This document shows positions 53,918-63,980 of a stretch of DNA of 64,000 nucleotides, piece after piece. The first letter of the stretch is position 1. Each line of letters begins with the position of its first letter. A program made the position numbers and the translations under genes. Below the pieces are notes generated by a model. The model saw only the letters and a list, made by a program, of their open reading frames with translations. It ran no database searches and had not been told where the DNA came from. The DNA lies in the NCBI RefSeq assembly GCF_001938565.1, contig NZ_MSYM01000013.1:993496-1057495 (forward strand), given 5' to 3'. Origin of the DNA: Rhodoferax antarcticus ANT.BR (lineage in GTDB: Bacteria > Pseudomonadota > Gammaproteobacteria > Burkholderiales > Burkholderiaceae_C).

Positions 53918-54652
53918 GTGGCAGGACATAGTAAATGGGCCAATATTCAGCACCGAAAAGGCCGCCAGGACGAGAAGCGCGGCAAGATCTGGACACGCAT
54001 CATCCGTGAAATCACCGTGGCGGCGCGTGCCGGTGGCGGTGATTTGTCGACCAACCCGCGCCTACGTCTGGCCATTGACCGCGCCAAGGCGGCCAACATG
54101 CCAGCCGACCGCATCAAATACAACATCGAAAAAGCCACCGGCACGCTCGATGGCATCAGCTACGAAGAAATCCGCTATGAAGGGTACGGCATTGGCGGCG
54201 CGGCCATCATCGTTGACACCATGACCGACAACAAGGTGCGCACCGTGGCTGAAGTGCGCCACGCGTTTTCCAAGTTTGGCGGCAACATGGGCACCGAGGG
54301 TTCCGTGGCGTTCCAGTTCAAACACTGTGGTCAGATTATTTTTGCTCCGGGCGTGAGTGAAGACAAGGTCATGGAAGTGGCGCTGGACGCCGGTGCCGAC
54401 GACGTGATCACCGGCGAAGACGGCGCGATTGAAGTCATCACCTCAGCGGCTGATTTTGAAGCGGTCAAAGATGCGCTGATCGCCGCCGGCCTGACGCCCG
54501 ATGATGCCGAGGTCACCATGCGCCCGGAAAACCCGATCGAAGTCAGTGGCGACGATGCAGCTCGTATGCAAAAGCTGCTCGATGCCCTGGAAGACCTGGA
54601 CGATGTGCAAGCGGTGTTTCATAACGCCGAACTCGATACGGAGGTCGTATGA
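53918..54652 (+). CDS. yebC: YebC/TACO1-family protein
   Basis: 244 residues from GTG 53918, preceded by [66 protein letters not shown] and [20 protein letters not shown] are the family hallmarks. YebC proteins act as regulators or as translation factors easing ribosome stalling at proline runs. It overlaps purD by 4 bp (ATGA). Confidence 0.96.
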   Translation: MAGHSKWANIQHRKGRQDEKRGKIWTRIIREITVAARAGGGDLSTNPRLRLAIDRAKAANMPADRIKYNIEKATGTLDGISYEEIRYEGYGIGGAAIIVDTMTDNKVRTVAEVRHAFSKFGGNMGTEGSVAFQFKHCGQIIFAPGVSEDKVMEVALDAGADDVITGEDGAIEVITSAADFEAVKDALIAAGLTPDDAEVTMRPENPIEVSGDDAARMQKLLDALEDLDDVQAVFHNAELDTEVV

Positions 54653-55968
54653 AAATCCTCGTCATTGGCGGCGGTGGCCGCGAACACGCGCTGGCCTGGA
54701 AGCTGGCCCAGTCCCCCAAAACCCACAAGATCTATGTCGCACCGGGCAACGGTGGTACCGCAACCGACCCGCTGTTTGAGAACGTCAACATCACTGATGT
54801 GAAGCAACTCCGGGAGTGGGCTGCAGCAAAAAAGATAGCGCTCACCGTGGTGGGCCCGGAAGTACCGCTGGCCGCTGGCGTGGTAGACGAGTTCCGCAAA
54901 CACGGTCTGCGCATTTTTGGCCCCACCCAAGCAGCCGCCCAGCTGGAAAGCTCCAAGGCGTTTTCCAAGGCGTTCATGAAGCGCCACAACATTCCCACCG
55001 CCGAGTTTGAAACCTTTTCTGACCCGGCACTGGCGCATGCCTACATCGACCAAAAGGGCGCGCCCATCGTCGTCAAGGCCGATGGTCTGGCGGCAGGCAA
55101 AGGTGTGGTGGTGGCGCAGACTTTGGCGCAGGCGCATGAGGCGGTGGATTTCATGCTGGTCGACAACACGCTGGGTGTGAGCCACAACGCTGGCGGCGCG
55201 CGCGTCGTCATTGAAGAATTTCTGGCCGGCGAAGAAGCCAGCTTTATCGTCATGGTGGACGGCAAGAATGTGCTGCCGCTGGCTACCAGTCAGGACCACA
55301 AACGCCTGCTTAATGGTGACCAGGGTCCTAACACCGGTGGCATGGGCGCTTATTCACCCGCGCCCATCGTCACGCCAGATGTGCATGCGCGCGCCATGCG
55401 AGAGATCATCTTGCCGACGATTCGCGGCATGGAAAAAGACGGCATTCAGTTCACTGGCTTTCTGTACGCCGGGCTGATGATCGACGCGCAAGGCAAGCCC
55501 AAGACGCTTGAATTCAACTGCCGCATGGGCGACCCCGAGACCCAGCCGATCATGATGCGCCTGAAAACCGATCTGGTGGATGTGATGCTGGCCGCCACCG
55601 AACCCGGCCCACATGGCAAGCTCGACCAAATCGAACTGCATTGGGACCGCCGCACCGCGTTGGGTGTGGTGCTGGCCGCCCACGGCTACCCGCTGCAGCC
55701 ACGCAAGGGCGATGTGATCACTGGCATCCCTAAGCCGCAGGAGGACGCGGTGGTGTTCCAGGCCGCAACCGTGCTGGTGCCTGGTGAAACTGGCGACGTG
55801 GCCGAGCTGCAAACCTCTGGCGGGCGCGTGTTGTGTGTGACCGTGCTGGCCGACAACGTGCGCCTGGCGCAGCAGCGCGCTTATGAAGTGGCCGCCGGCA
55901 TACGCTTTGACGGCATGCAGTACCGCACTGACATTGGCTACCGCGCTATCAAAGCGGCTGCAATATGA
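54649..55968 (+). CDS. purD: Phosphoribosylamine-glycine ligase
   Basis: 439 residues. ATP-grasp enzyme with [80 protein letters not shown] and [20 protein letters not shown]. It catalyses the second step of purine synthesis (glycinamide ribotide). It overlaps both yebC and hemF by 4 bp. Confidence 0.97.
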   Translation: MKILVIGGGGREHALAWKLAQSPKTHKIYVAPGNGGTATDPLFENVNITDVKQLREWAAAKKIALTVVGPEVPLAAGVVDEFRKHGLRIFGPTQAAAQLESSKAFSKAFMKRHNIPTAEFETFSDPALAHAYIDQKGAPIVVKADGLAAGKGVVVAQTLAQAHEAVDFMLVDNTLGVSHNAGGARVVIEEFLAGEEASFIVMVDGKNVLPLATSQDHKRLLNGDQGPNTGGMGAYSPAPIVTPDVHARAMREIILPTIRGMEKDGIQFTGFLYAGLMIDAQGKPKTLEFNCRMGDPETQPIMMRLKTDLVDVMLAATEPGPHGKLDQIELHWDRRTALGVVLAAHGYPLQPRKGDVITGIPKPQEDAVVFQAATVLVPGETGDVAELQTSGGRVLCVTVLADNVRLAQQRAYEVAAGIRFDGMQYRTDIGYRAIKAAAI

Positions 55969-56900
55969 GCGCAGAAGTAGCGAACCCCGCCAGCGCGACC
56001 GCAGAGGTGGGTGCTTATCTGCGCGGCCTGCAGGCGCGCATCACCGGTGCCATTACTGAACTCGACGGCACGGCTTTTCTAACGGACGCCTGGCAAAAGG
56101 CCCCTGGCGACAAGCTGCAGGGGCAGGGCATCACGCAGATTCTGGAGGGTGGCCCGCTGTTTGAGCGCGCTGGTTGCGGCTTTTCGCATGTGCGCGGGCC
56201 AAGCCTGCCGCCATCGGCCACGCAGCACCGCCCAGGGCTGGTCGGCGTGCCGTTTGAGGCGATGGGTGTGTCGCTGGTGTTTCACCCGCGAAATCCGTAT
56301 GTGCCCACGGTGCACATGAATGTGCGCATGATTTCGGCCACCGCCAGCGATGGCTCGGTGGTGTGCTGGTTTGGCGGCGGCATGGACCTGACACCGTATT
56401 ATGGTTTTGAAGAAGACGCAGTGCATTTCCACCAAAGCTGCAAGACCGCCTTGGCACCATTTGGCGACGACAAATACCCGCGCTTCAAACTTTGGTGTGA
56501 CGAGTATTTTTGCAACAAGCACCGATCGGAGCAGCGTGGCGTGGGCGGCATTTTTTTTGACGACTTTCAGGAGCTGGGCTTTGAGCGCAGCCTGGCCATG
56601 ATGCAGTCGGTAGCGGACAGTTTTCTGGGTGCTTACCTGCCCATCGTGCAACGGCGCAAAGACACGCCTTACGGTGAGCGTGAGCGCAACTTTCAGTTGT
56701 ACCGGCGCGGCCGCTATGTGGAGTTCAACCTGGTGTGGGACCGCGGCACGCACTTTGGCTTGCAGTCGAGTGGCCGCACCGAGTCGATTTTGCTGTCGAT
56801 GCCGCCGCTGGTGAGCTGGTCTTACAACAAGCTGCCTGAGCCGGGCTCGCCCGAGGCAGCGCTGACCAGCCAGTTTTTGGTGCGCCGGGACTGGGTTTGA
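55965..56900 (+). CDS. hemF: Oxygen-dependent coproporphyrinogen III oxidase
   Basis: 311 residues. [76 protein letters not shown] and [20 protein letters not shown] are diagnostic. It decarboxylates two propionates of coproporphyrinogen III, using O2, in haem synthesis. It is coupled to purD (ATGA at 55965) and overlaps nadD by 4 bp if the TTG start is used. Confidence 0.97.
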   Translation: MSAEVANPASATAEVGAYLRGLQARITGAITELDGTAFLTDAWQKAPGDKLQGQGITQILEGGPLFERAGCGFSHVRGPSLPPSATQHRPGLVGVPFEAMGVSLVFHPRNPYVPTVHMNVRMISATASDGSVVCWFGGGMDLTPYYGFEEDAVHFHQSCKTALAPFGDDKYPRFKLWCDEYFCNKHRSEQRGVGGIFFDDFQELGFERSLAMMQSVADSFLGAYLPIVQRRKDTPYGERERNFQLYRRGRYVEFNLVWDRGTHFGLQSSGRTESILLSMPPLVSWSYNKLPEPGSPEAALTSQFLVRRDWV

Positions 56901-57514
56901 CCTTGGCCGGAGCAGCGGTGCAGCGCGTCGGCATCCTGGGCGGGGCGTTTGACCCGCCGCATCTGGCGCATCTGGCGCTGGCCCGGGTGGCTGTCGCGCA
57001 ACTGCAGCTCGACCAGCTTCGCATCATCCCCACCGGCCAGGCCTGGCACAAACCCCGCACGCTCACGCCGGCGCAGCATCGCCTGGCGATGGCGCAACTG
57101 GCCTTTGCCGAAGTACCCCAGGCGATGGTGGATGCGCGTGAAACCTGCCGCAGCGGGCCCAGCTACACCATTGACACTTTGCGCGAACTGCGTGCTGAGG
57201 TGGCAGGCGCGCAACTGTTCCTGATCATTGGCGCAGACCAGGCACAAGCCCTGACCAGCTGGCACGGGTGCCAGGAGATTCTTCAATCAGCTACAATATG
57301 TGTAGCTGATCGCCCTCATTCAACGGGGGCTAGGACCGTATTTGATGCAGAAAGCGCTTTTCCCCAGCGTTTTTTTCACCTGCAAATGCCTGCGATGGCC
57401 CTCAGCGCAACCGACATTCGTTCTGCTGTTTCCACCCACCAAAATGTGACGGCACTGGTGGGCGAGAGCGTTGCGCGTTATATTGCCGCCCACCACCTTT
57501 ACTCAATCCCTTGA
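56897..57514 (+). CDS. nadD: Nicotinate-nucleotide adenylyltransferase
   Basis: 205 residues from TTG 56897, overlapping the hemF TGA; GTG 56915 ([13 protein letters not shown]) is an alternative. Nucleotidyltransferase motifs [55 protein letters not shown] and [10 protein letters not shown]. It adenylates NaMN in NAD synthesis. Bases 57286-57345, encoding [20 protein letters not shown], weakly resemble the dispersed repeat. The stop shares one base with the rsfS ATG. Confidence 0.94.
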   Translation: MTLAGAAVQRVGILGGAFDPPHLAHLALARVAVAQLQLDQLRIIPTGQAWHKPRTLTPAQHRLAMAQLAFAEVPQAMVDARETCRSGPSYTIDTLRELRAEVAGAQLFLIIGADQAQALTSWHGCQEILQSATICVADRPHSTGARTVFDAESAFPQRFFHLQMPAMALSATDIRSAVSTHQNVTALVGESVARYIAAHHLYSIP

Positions 57515-58437
57515 TGACTACCAAAACCACTGTACCGACCGCTGCTAAAAGCGCCACCAAACGCGCCGCCAAAACCACCACCAAGCCTGCTGTCAAATCC
57601 ACGGCCCGGGCGGCCACTCAGGCAGCAACGCCAGCCGAGGCCGAAGAGCGCCAGCGCGCCGTCACCAAGCCAGCCATCCGGCCTGCCGCCAAAGCTGCCG
57701 TCAAAGCTGCCACTAACCCAGACGGTAAAAAAGACGTGCAAAAGCTGCAGCGTGCGATTGTGGACGGGCTCGAAGATGTCAAGGCGCAGGAAATTGTGGT
57801 GTTTGACACCGAGGAACTGTCGTCGCTGTTTGAGCGGGTGATCATTGCCTCGGGCACCTCCAACCGCCAGACCAAGGCGCTGGCCATGAGTGTGGTGGAC
57901 GCGGTGCGCGAAGCGGGTTTCCCCAAGCCACGCGTCGAAGGTGAAGCCAATGGCGAGTGGATCATTGTCGATTGCGGCCAGGCCGTGGTGCATGTGATGC
58001 AGCCCACCTACCGCACTTATTACAACCTGGAAGAGCTGTGGGGCGAGAAGCCGGTGCGCCTGAAGCTGGGTGCGCCCAAGCCGGTAGTTGCCAAAGCTGC
58101 CAAGCTGCCCGCCGCGCCGACGCAGCCAACGCGTGCCGCCAAGCCTGAGACCAGCCTGCGCCGCTCCAGCGCCGCCAAGAAGGGCGTGGAGGACGCTTTC
58201 CCCTCCAAAGCCCAGTTGAAGAAGCAGGAAGAAGCCAAGGCATCTGCTGCAAAAAAAGCAGCAGCCAAGGCAGCACCAACAAAGGCTAGAGGTCCAAAAG
58301 ATGCTGAGGTTGTGACCAAACCGCGCATCAAGACACTGGTGGTGAATGCGCCTGGCAAACCAGCGGCGAAGAAATCAGCTGCCAAACCTGCGGCCCGCGC
58401 GCCAGCCAAAAAGACCAGCATACGCGCTGCCAGTTAA
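57514..58437 (+). CDS. rsfS: Ribosomal silencing factor RsfS with histone-H1-like tails
   Basis: 307 residues against the usual 105-130. The RsfS/Iojap core is residues about 73-187: [60 protein letters not shown] and YYNLEELWG. It is flanked by an N-terminal tail of about 70 and a C-terminal tail of about 120 residues built from Ala-Lys-Pro repeats ([46 protein letters not shown]). The core binds uL14 and blocks subunit joining in starvation; the basic tails may bind rRNA or DNA (inference). It lies between nadD and rlmH as usual. Confidence 0.93.
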   Translation: MTTKTTVPTAAKSATKRAAKTTTKPAVKSTARAATQAATPAEAEERQRAVTKPAIRPAAKAAVKAATNPDGKKDVQKLQRAIVDGLEDVKAQEIVVFDTEELSSLFERVIIASGTSNRQTKALAMSVVDAVREAGFPKPRVEGEANGEWIIVDCGQAVVHVMQPTYRTYYNLEELWGEKPVRLKLGAPKPVVAKAAKLPAAPTQPTRAAKPETSLRRSSAAKKGVEDAFPSKAQLKKQEEAKASAAKKAAAKAAPTKARGPKDAEVVTKPRIKTLVVNAPGKPAAKKSAAKPAARAPAKKTSIRAAS

Positions 58438-58445
58438 GCCAAATT

Positions 58446-58913
58446 GTGCGTCTGCTGATTGTGGCCGTGGGCCAGCGCGTGCCGGACTGGGCGCAAACCG
58501 CTTGGGACGACTACGCCAAGCGTTTTCCGTTTGAGATCAAGGTTGAGCTGAAGGCCGTCAAGACCGAGCCGCGCGCCTGCAAATCGCTGGAAACCATTTA
58601 CGCCGCCGAACGTGCCCGCATTGAGGCCGCCATTCCCAAAGGCTGCCGCATCGTGGCGCTGGATGAGCGCGGCACCACGCTCACCACCATGGCGCTGGCG
58701 GGCAAGCTGACAGACTGGCAGCTCTCGGGTGGCGATGTGGCGTTGGTGATTGGTGGCCCGGACGGGCTGGACCCGGCTTTCAGGCAGGCGGCGCATGAGC
58801 GTATTCGCTTGTCTGATTTGACGCTGCCGCATGCTTTTGTGCGGGTGCTGCTGGTGGAGCAGTTGTACCGCGCGTGGTCGGTCAACGCCAACCACCCCTA
58901 CCACCGCGAATGA
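58446..58913 (+). CDS. rlmH: 23S rRNA pseudouridine-1915 N3-methyltransferase
   Basis: 155 residues from GTG 58446. SPOUT-class Rlm[75 protein letters not shown] and [20 protein letters not shown] with the C-terminal NHPYHRE. It methylates pseudouridine 1915 in helix 69 of assembled 70S ribosomes. It follows rsfS by 8 bases. Confidence 0.97.
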   Translation: MRLLIVAVGQRVPDWAQTAWDDYAKRFPFEIKVELKAVKTEPRACKSLETIYAAERARIEAAIPKGCRIVALDERGTTLTTMALAGKLTDWQLSGGDVALVIGGPDGLDPAFRQAAHERIRLSDLTLPHAFVRVLLVEQLYRAWSVNANHPYHRE

Positions 58914-59006
58914 TGCCAAGCCCAAATCATCCCTGTCGTCGTTGTACCGCCTTGCCGTACGCTTGTACTGTCTGCGGCTCGACGCCTAGACCCAAGCGAT
59001 TCAGAC

Positions 59007-59624
59007 ATGAAACATCCATTCATCATGCCATTTGTCTATTTGGCCTCCCAAAGCCCCCGGCGCCGGCAGTTGCTGGAGCAACTCGGCATCGCGCATGAGC
59101 TGCTGCTGCCTGCCGCCGATGAAGACGCTGAAAGTCTGGAGGTCGTCTTGCCGCGCGAGGCACCCCTGGCGTATGTGCAACGCGTCACGCAGCTCAAGCT
59201 GGATGCCGCATTGCAGCGACTGGCCAAGCGCGGCCTACCCAAAGCACCCGTGCTGTGTTCAGACACCACCGTGGCGCTGGGTCGGGTGATTTTGGGCAAG
59301 CCTGCAGATCGCGCCGATGCCGCGCACATGCTGACGCAACTGTCTGGCAAAACCCATCGGGTACTGACGGCGGTGGCAGTTGGCACCCACGCGCAGCGCT
59401 TGCAGACCGTGTCGGCATCAAGGGTGACGTTTGCGCCGATGAGCCACGCGCAGATTCAGGCCTATGTGGCCACCGGCGAGCCCATGGGCAAAGCCGGTGC
59501 GTACGCGGTGCAGGGCAGGGCGGCAGCACACATCGCACAATTGAGTGGCAGTTACACCGGTATCATGGGCCTCCCGCTGTTTGAGACCGCACAGTTGTTG
59601 CGTCAACTGGGTTTTAATTGCTAG
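59007..59624 (+). CDS. maf: Maf/YhdE-family nucleotide pyrophosphatase
   Basis: 205 residues. VYLASQSPRRRQLLEQLGIA, CSDTTVALGRVILGKPADRA, THRVLTAVAVGTH, YVATGEPMGKAGAYAVQGRA and YTGIMGLPLFETAQLL are Maf motifs; the SPRR and GKAGAY form is the dTTP/UTP pyrophosphatase type. It removes non-canonical or excess nucleotides. The stop TAG at 59622-59624 touches a dispersed repeat. Confidence 0.95.
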   Translation: MKHPFIMPFVYLASQSPRRRQLLEQLGIAHELLLPAADEDAESLEVVLPREAPLAYVQRVTQLKLDAALQRLAKRGLPKAPVLCSDTTVALGRVILGKPADRADAAHMLTQLSGKTHRVLTAVAVGTHAQRLQTVSASRVTFAPMSHAQIQAYVATGEPMGKAGAYAVQGRAAAHIAQLSGSYTGIMGLPLFETAQLLRQLGFNC

Positions 59625-59672
59625 TTTTTATATAGCTGTCTGCGCTTTATCTATAAGGGCTAGAAGCACTTT
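59620..59672. repeat. Dispersed repeat copy between maf and rng
   Basis: TTTTATATAGCTGTCTGCGC then TTTATCTATAAGGGCTAGAA, reverse orientation. It makes up most of the 63-bp gap and supplies the maf stop codon neighbourhood; the rng ATG is 16 bases further. Confidence 0.85.
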
Positions 59673-59687
59673 TCTTCTATAACAATA

Positions 59688-61163
59688 ATGCAAGAAGATA
59701 TTTTGATCAACTGGTCGCCGCAAGAGACGCGGGTGGCCATCGTCGAAGGTGGGGCGCTGCAGGAGTTGCACGTCGAGCGCGCGCTGGAGCGTGGCCTGGT
59801 CAGCAACGTCTATCTGGGCAAAGTGGCGCGTGTGTTGCCGGGCATGCAATCCGCCTTCATCGACATTGGCTTGGAGCGCGCGGCTTTTTTGCATGTGGCC
59901 GATGTTTGGCACCCGCCCGCCGAGGGTGAGACGATTTCCAACGCGCGTGCGGCGGCCGCGCAGATACCGATCGAAAAACAGGTGTTTGAAGGCCAAAGCC
60001 TGATGGTGCAGGTCATCAAAGACCCGATTGGCACCAAGGGCGCGCGCTTGTCCACGCAAATCAGCATCGCCGGGCGCATGCTGGTATTTTTGCCGCAGGA
60101 CGACCACATTGGCGTGTCGCAAAAAATTCCACCTGCCCAGCGCGAAGCCTTGCGCCAGCGCGTGCAGACGCTGGCGGGTGATCTGGGTGGCGGCTTCATT
60201 TTGCGCACCAACGCCGAAGACGCCATAGATCAGGAACTGGCTGACGACGTTGCCTACTTGCGCAAAGCCTGGAAGCGCATTCGCGAGGCCGCAACCAAGT
60301 TGCCGGCTGGATCCTTGTTGCATCAGGATCTGAGCCTGTTGCAGCGCGTGCTGCGAGACATGGTGGGCGAGCGCACCGCATCAATCCGGGTGGACTCACA
60401 GGAGCAGTTTGAGACGTTAAAGGCGTTTGGCCTGGAGTTCATGCCTGCAGCGGCACAAAAACTGCAGCACTACAAAGGCGAGCGGCCGATCTTTGACCTG
60501 CATTCCATCGACGACGACATCGCCAAGGCGCTGGGCCGACGGGTGGAATTGAAGTCGGGCGGCTACTTGATCGTTGACCAGACCGAAGCGCTGACCACGG
60601 TCGATGTCAACACCGGCGGTTTTGTCGGTGCGCGCAATTTTGACGATACCATTTTCAAGACCAATTTAGAGGCGGCCCAAGCCATCGCCCGCCAATTGCG
60701 GCTGCGTAATCTGGGCGGCATCATCGTGGTGGATTTCATCGACATGGAGCGCGAAGACCACCGCCTGGCGGTATTGACCGAGATGCGCAAACAACTGGCG
60801 CGCGACCGTGTCAAAACCATGTGCGGCGGCTTTTCGCAACTGGGGCTGGTCGAGATGACGCGCAAACGCACCCGCGAGTCGCTGGCGCACATGTTGTGTG
60901 AAGCCTGCCCGCTGTGCCAGGGCAAAGGTATGGTGAAAACCGCACGCAGCGTCGCCTACGATATTTTTCGCGAAATTTTGCGTGAGGCACGCCAGTTCAA
61001 CCCAAAAGAATTCCGCGTGGTGGCCTCGCCCAAGGTGATCGAGCTGTTTCTGGACGAAGAAAGCCAGCACTTGGCCGGCCTCTCAGAGTTCATCGGCAAG
61101 CCGGTGTCGCTGCAAAGCGAGGGCGCGATGGGGCAGGAGCAGTACGATATTGTGTTGATGTGA
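59688..61163 (+). CDS. rng: Ribonuclease G
   Basis: 491 residues. S1-like N-terminus (NVYLGKVARVLPGMQSAFID), RNase E/G core with LVVDQTEALTTVDVNTGGF-like YLIVDQTEALTTVDVNTGGF (catalytic Asp), GGIIVVDFIDMEREDHRLAV (second Asp), and the zinc link MLCEACPLCQGKG. It lacks the long RNase E scaffold tail, so RNase G. It is an endonuclease for 16S rRNA 5' maturation and mRNA decay. Confidence 0.96.
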   Translation: MQEDILINWSPQETRVAIVEGGALQELHVERALERGLVSNVYLGKVARVLPGMQSAFIDIGLERAAFLHVADVWHPPAEGETISNARAAAAQIPIEKQVFEGQSLMVQVIKDPIGTKGARLSTQISIAGRMLVFLPQDDHIGVSQKIPPAQREALRQRVQTLAGDLGGGFILRTNAEDAIDQELADDVAYLRKAWKRIREAATKLPAGSLLHQDLSLLQRVLRDMVGERTASIRVDSQEQFETLKAFGLEFMPAAAQKLQHYKGERPIFDLHSIDDDIAKALGRRVELKSGGYLIVDQTEALTTVDVNTGGFVGARNFDDTIFKTNLEAAQAIARQLRLRNLGGIIVVDFIDMEREDHRLAVLTEMRKQLARDRVKTMCGGFSQLGLVEMTRKRTRESLAHMLCEACPLCQGKGMVKTARSVAYDIFREILREARQFNPKEFRVVASPKVIELFLDEESQHLAGLSEFIGKPVSLQSEGAMGQEQYDIVLM

Positions 61164-61288
61164 GTCGCATTTTTTGTTCATCCCTGCGTTACCTAGCGCG
61201 GGTTCAAATTAACTGAATTTTTTCAATTGGGATCCTGTTGCGGTACCCGCAGCACAAGATTTGCATCCATCATGTTAGGGTCAGCCCC

Positions 61289-63049
61289 ATGAAGCTCAGC
61301 AGTACGCAGCTTTATTTACGTCTTCTCGGTTACGTCAAACCTTATTGGCGCATCTTTGCGCTGTCCATCCTGGGCATGGCCATCACCGCAGCAACCGAAC
61401 CGCTGTTGCCAGCCTTGCTCAAGCCGATGCTGGATGGTGCGTTCATCCAAAAAGACAATGCTGTCATCAAATTTGCACCGCTGATCATCTTGGCGATTTT
61501 CTTCGTGCGGGGCATCGCGTCCTTCATGGGAACGTATGCCATTGCATGGGTAGGAAACAAAATCGTGATGGATTTACGGGAAGAAATGTTTCACAAGCTG
61601 CTGACACTGCCCACACCCTTTTATGACGACCATGCCACCGGCAATCTGATCTCCAAACTGACCTTTGACGTGGCACAGGTGACCGCTGCTGCGACCAGTG
61701 TGGTTACAGTTGTTGTGCGCGATTCCATCATCATTGTTGGATTGTTGGGCTGGCTGTTTTACTTAGATTGGAAACTCACCCTGCTCAGTTTGGTGATGGT
61801 GCCTGTGATCGCTTTCATACTCAGAATAATCAACGCGCGCTTGCGCAACGCCAGCCGCGATTCACAGCAAGCGATGGGCGATATCACGCAGGTCATAGAG
61901 GAAAGCATCGCTGCACACAAAGTGGTCAAACTCTTTGGCGGACAACACTATGAGCGCACGCGTTTTAGCGACCAGGTGAACTGGGTGCGGCGCTACAACA
62001 TGAAGCAGGCTATGGCAGCTTCGAGCAACGTGCCCATCGTGCAAATGATTGCTGCGGTTGCACTGGCTGCTATCGTTTACCTTGCCACGTTGCAATCAGA
62101 CGGTGATGCAACCACCGTTGGCGGATTCCTGTCATTCATCGCCGCGATGCTCATGCTTACCGCCCCAATCAAGCGACTGACAGGCGTGAGTGAGCACTTA
62201 CAGCGCGGCTTGGCGGCGTCAGAAAGCGTGTTTGATTTGCTCGATACCCCTGGTGAAGTCAATGCTGGGGAAAGGGACATTGGTCGCGCAAACGGTGGTA
62301 TTGCGTTTGAGCATGTCAGCTTGTCCTATGAGCGCGACAACAGGCTGGCGCTGCGCGACATCTGCTTAAAGATTGCGGCAGGGCAAACTGTCGCACTGGT
62401 TGGCGCATCCGGTAGCGGCAAAAGCACTTTGGCCAATCTGGTCCCCCGCTTCTACTTGCCAGATGTCGGGCGCATCACCTTGGACGCCCAGAACATAGCC
62501 GAGTTGTCGCTGTCAAGCCTGCGCGCCAACATTGCGTTGGTGAGCCAAGAAGTTGTGTTGTTCAACACGACGGTCGCCGCCAACATCGCCTACGGCCAAA
62601 TGCGTGAAGTGCCCGAGGCGGAGATCATCGCCGCAGCGCAAGCCGCACATGCAATGGAGTTCATCCTAGAGATGCCGCAGGGGTTGCAGACGTTAGTGGG
62701 TGAGCGCGGCGTGAAACTATCTGGCGGCCAACGCCAGCGCATTGCTATTGCACGCGCTATTCTTAAGAATGCGCCCATTCTCATTCTTGACGAAGCCACC
62801 TCCGCACTGGACAGTGAATCAGAACGTCACGTGCAAGCCGCACTGGAAACCCTGATGCAAGGGCGAACTTCATTGGTGATTGCACACCGACTGTCCACCA
62901 TCGAAAAAGCCGACCGTATTGTTGTGCTGCAAAAGGGCGAGATTGTTGAAACCGGAACACACGCTGAATTGCTGGCTAAGAATGGGGTGTATGCGCAGTT
63001 GCATCATATCCAATTTGGCGGTGCCGGCAACCTGCAAGAAGCGCAGTAA
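61289..63049 (+). CDS. msbA: Lipid A export ABC transporter MsbA
   Basis: 586 residues from ATG 61289. Six membrane segments (about 20-330) precede an ABC domain: Walker A VALVGASGSGKSTLANLVPR, Q-loop ALVSQEVVLFNTTVAANIAY, signature VKLSGGQRQRIAIARAILKN, Walker B ILILDEATSALDSESERHVQ and H-loop VIAHRLSTIEKADRIVV. It flips lipid A-core across the inner membrane, downstream of LpxK and KDO steps encoded at 18-20 kb. A glycosyltransferase gene follows. Confidence 0.93.
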   Translation: MKLSSTQLYLRLLGYVKPYWRIFALSILGMAITAATEPLLPALLKPMLDGAFIQKDNAVIKFAPLIILAIFFVRGIASFMGTYAIAWVGNKIVMDLREEMFHKLLTLPTPFYDDHATGNLISKLTFDVAQVTAAATSVVTVVVRDSIIIVGLLGWLFYLDWKLTLLSLVMVPVIAFILRIINARLRNASRDSQQAMGDITQVIEESIAAHKVVKLFGGQHYERTRFSDQVNWVRRYNMKQAMAASSNVPIVQMIAAVALAAIVYLATLQSDGDATTVGGFLSFIAAMLMLTAPIKRLTGVSEHLQRGLAASESVFDLLDTPGEVNAGERDIGRANGGIAFEHVSLSYERDNRLALRDICLKIAAGQTVALVGASGSGKSTLANLVPRFYLPDVGRITLDAQNIAELSLSSLRANIALVSQEVVLFNTTVAANIAYGQMREVPEAEIIAAAQAAHAMEFILEMPQGLQTLVGERGVKLSGGQRQRIAIARAILKNAPILILDEATSALDSESERHVQAALETLMQGRTSLVIAHRLSTIEKADRIVVLQKGEIVETGTHAELLAKNGVYAQLHHIQFGGAGNLQEAQ

Positions 63050-63101
63050 ATGACGCAGATTCACACGCCACGACCCGTCATCATCAAAAGAAGCATTCGA
63101 T

Positions 63102-63941
63102 ATGAAAATTAGCGCATTTACGTTTATTAGAAATGGAACTTTGTTAGGGTATCCATTCATAGAAAGTATCTGCTCAGCATTACCACTCTGTGACGAATTT
63201 GTTATTGCAGTGGGCGATAGTGAAGATGACACGCTGGAACGCATCCAAGCGATTAAGTCGGACAAAATTGTCATCATTCCAACTTTTTGGAATGAAAAAA
63301 TGCAGGACCGAGGATTTGTCTACGCGCAACAGAAGATGATTGCGCAATATAACTGCACAGGCGACTGGGCTTTCTACCTCGAAGGGGATGAGGTTCTTCA
63401 TGAAGATGATTTACCAAAAATCCGTGCGGCCATGGAAAATAATTTCAACAATCAAGATGTAGAAGCTTTAGCATTTGATTATTTTCACTTTTTTGGTAGC
63501 CCTGACTGGTTGGCAACGAGTCCAGCTTGGTACAGACAAGAATGCCGAATAATAAGAAACACCATTCGAAGCTTTGCGCCTGACGGACTCTTTTGGGTGG
63601 TTATGAATAAAAATAGCCGAGGTCGCTACCCTAAAGCAGCACTTGTTGGTGCCCCTATATATCACTATGGACACGTTAGAAGTATTGCCGCCATGCAGGC
63701 TAAAAATCAGCGGGTTGGAAAATACTGGGGTCATGATCACCCTCTCTTCAACGGTTATCAAATCGACCCAGAGGCTGTTTGTCGATTTTCGGGAAAACAT
63801 CCGGCAATCGTTGTTGATTGGCTTGTTAATGAAGCAGAAAAAAATTTTGCACCAGATGCTAATTATCAAGCCAGCAAAAAGAGAGTTAAAACACCGTTGG
63901 GTCATGAAAATAGAAAGACTTTTTGGCTTGGAACTGAGTAA
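63102..63941 (+). CDS. Glycosyltransferase family 2-like protein
   Basis: 279 residues. N-terminal GT-A-like nucleotide-binding fold: MKISAFTFIRNGTLLGYPFI, CDEFVIAVGDSEDDTLERIQ, and an acidic motif in DWAFYLEGDEVLHEDDLPKI; the YHYGHVRSIAAMQAKNQRVG stretch follows. It probably adds a sugar to LPS or another surface glycan; donor unknown. The gene is clearly AT-richer than msbA and the rest of the window, suggesting transfer. It lies 52 bases after msbA in the same direction. Confidence 0.75.
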   Translation: MKISAFTFIRNGTLLGYPFIESICSALPLCDEFVIAVGDSEDDTLERIQAIKSDKIVIIPTFWNEKMQDRGFVYAQQKMIAQYNCTGDWAFYLEGDEVLHEDDLPKIRAAMENNFNNQDVEALAFDYFHFFGSPDWLATSPAWYRQECRIIRNTIRSFAPDGLFWVVMNKNSRGRYPKAALVGAPIYHYGHVRSIAAMQAKNQRVGKYWGHDHPLFNGYQIDPEAVCRFSGKHPAIVVDWLVNEAEKNFAPDANYQASKKRVKTPLGHENRKTFWLGTE

Positions 63942-63980
63942 AAAACACTTCAAATGAAAATAAAATAACAAAAATAAATT

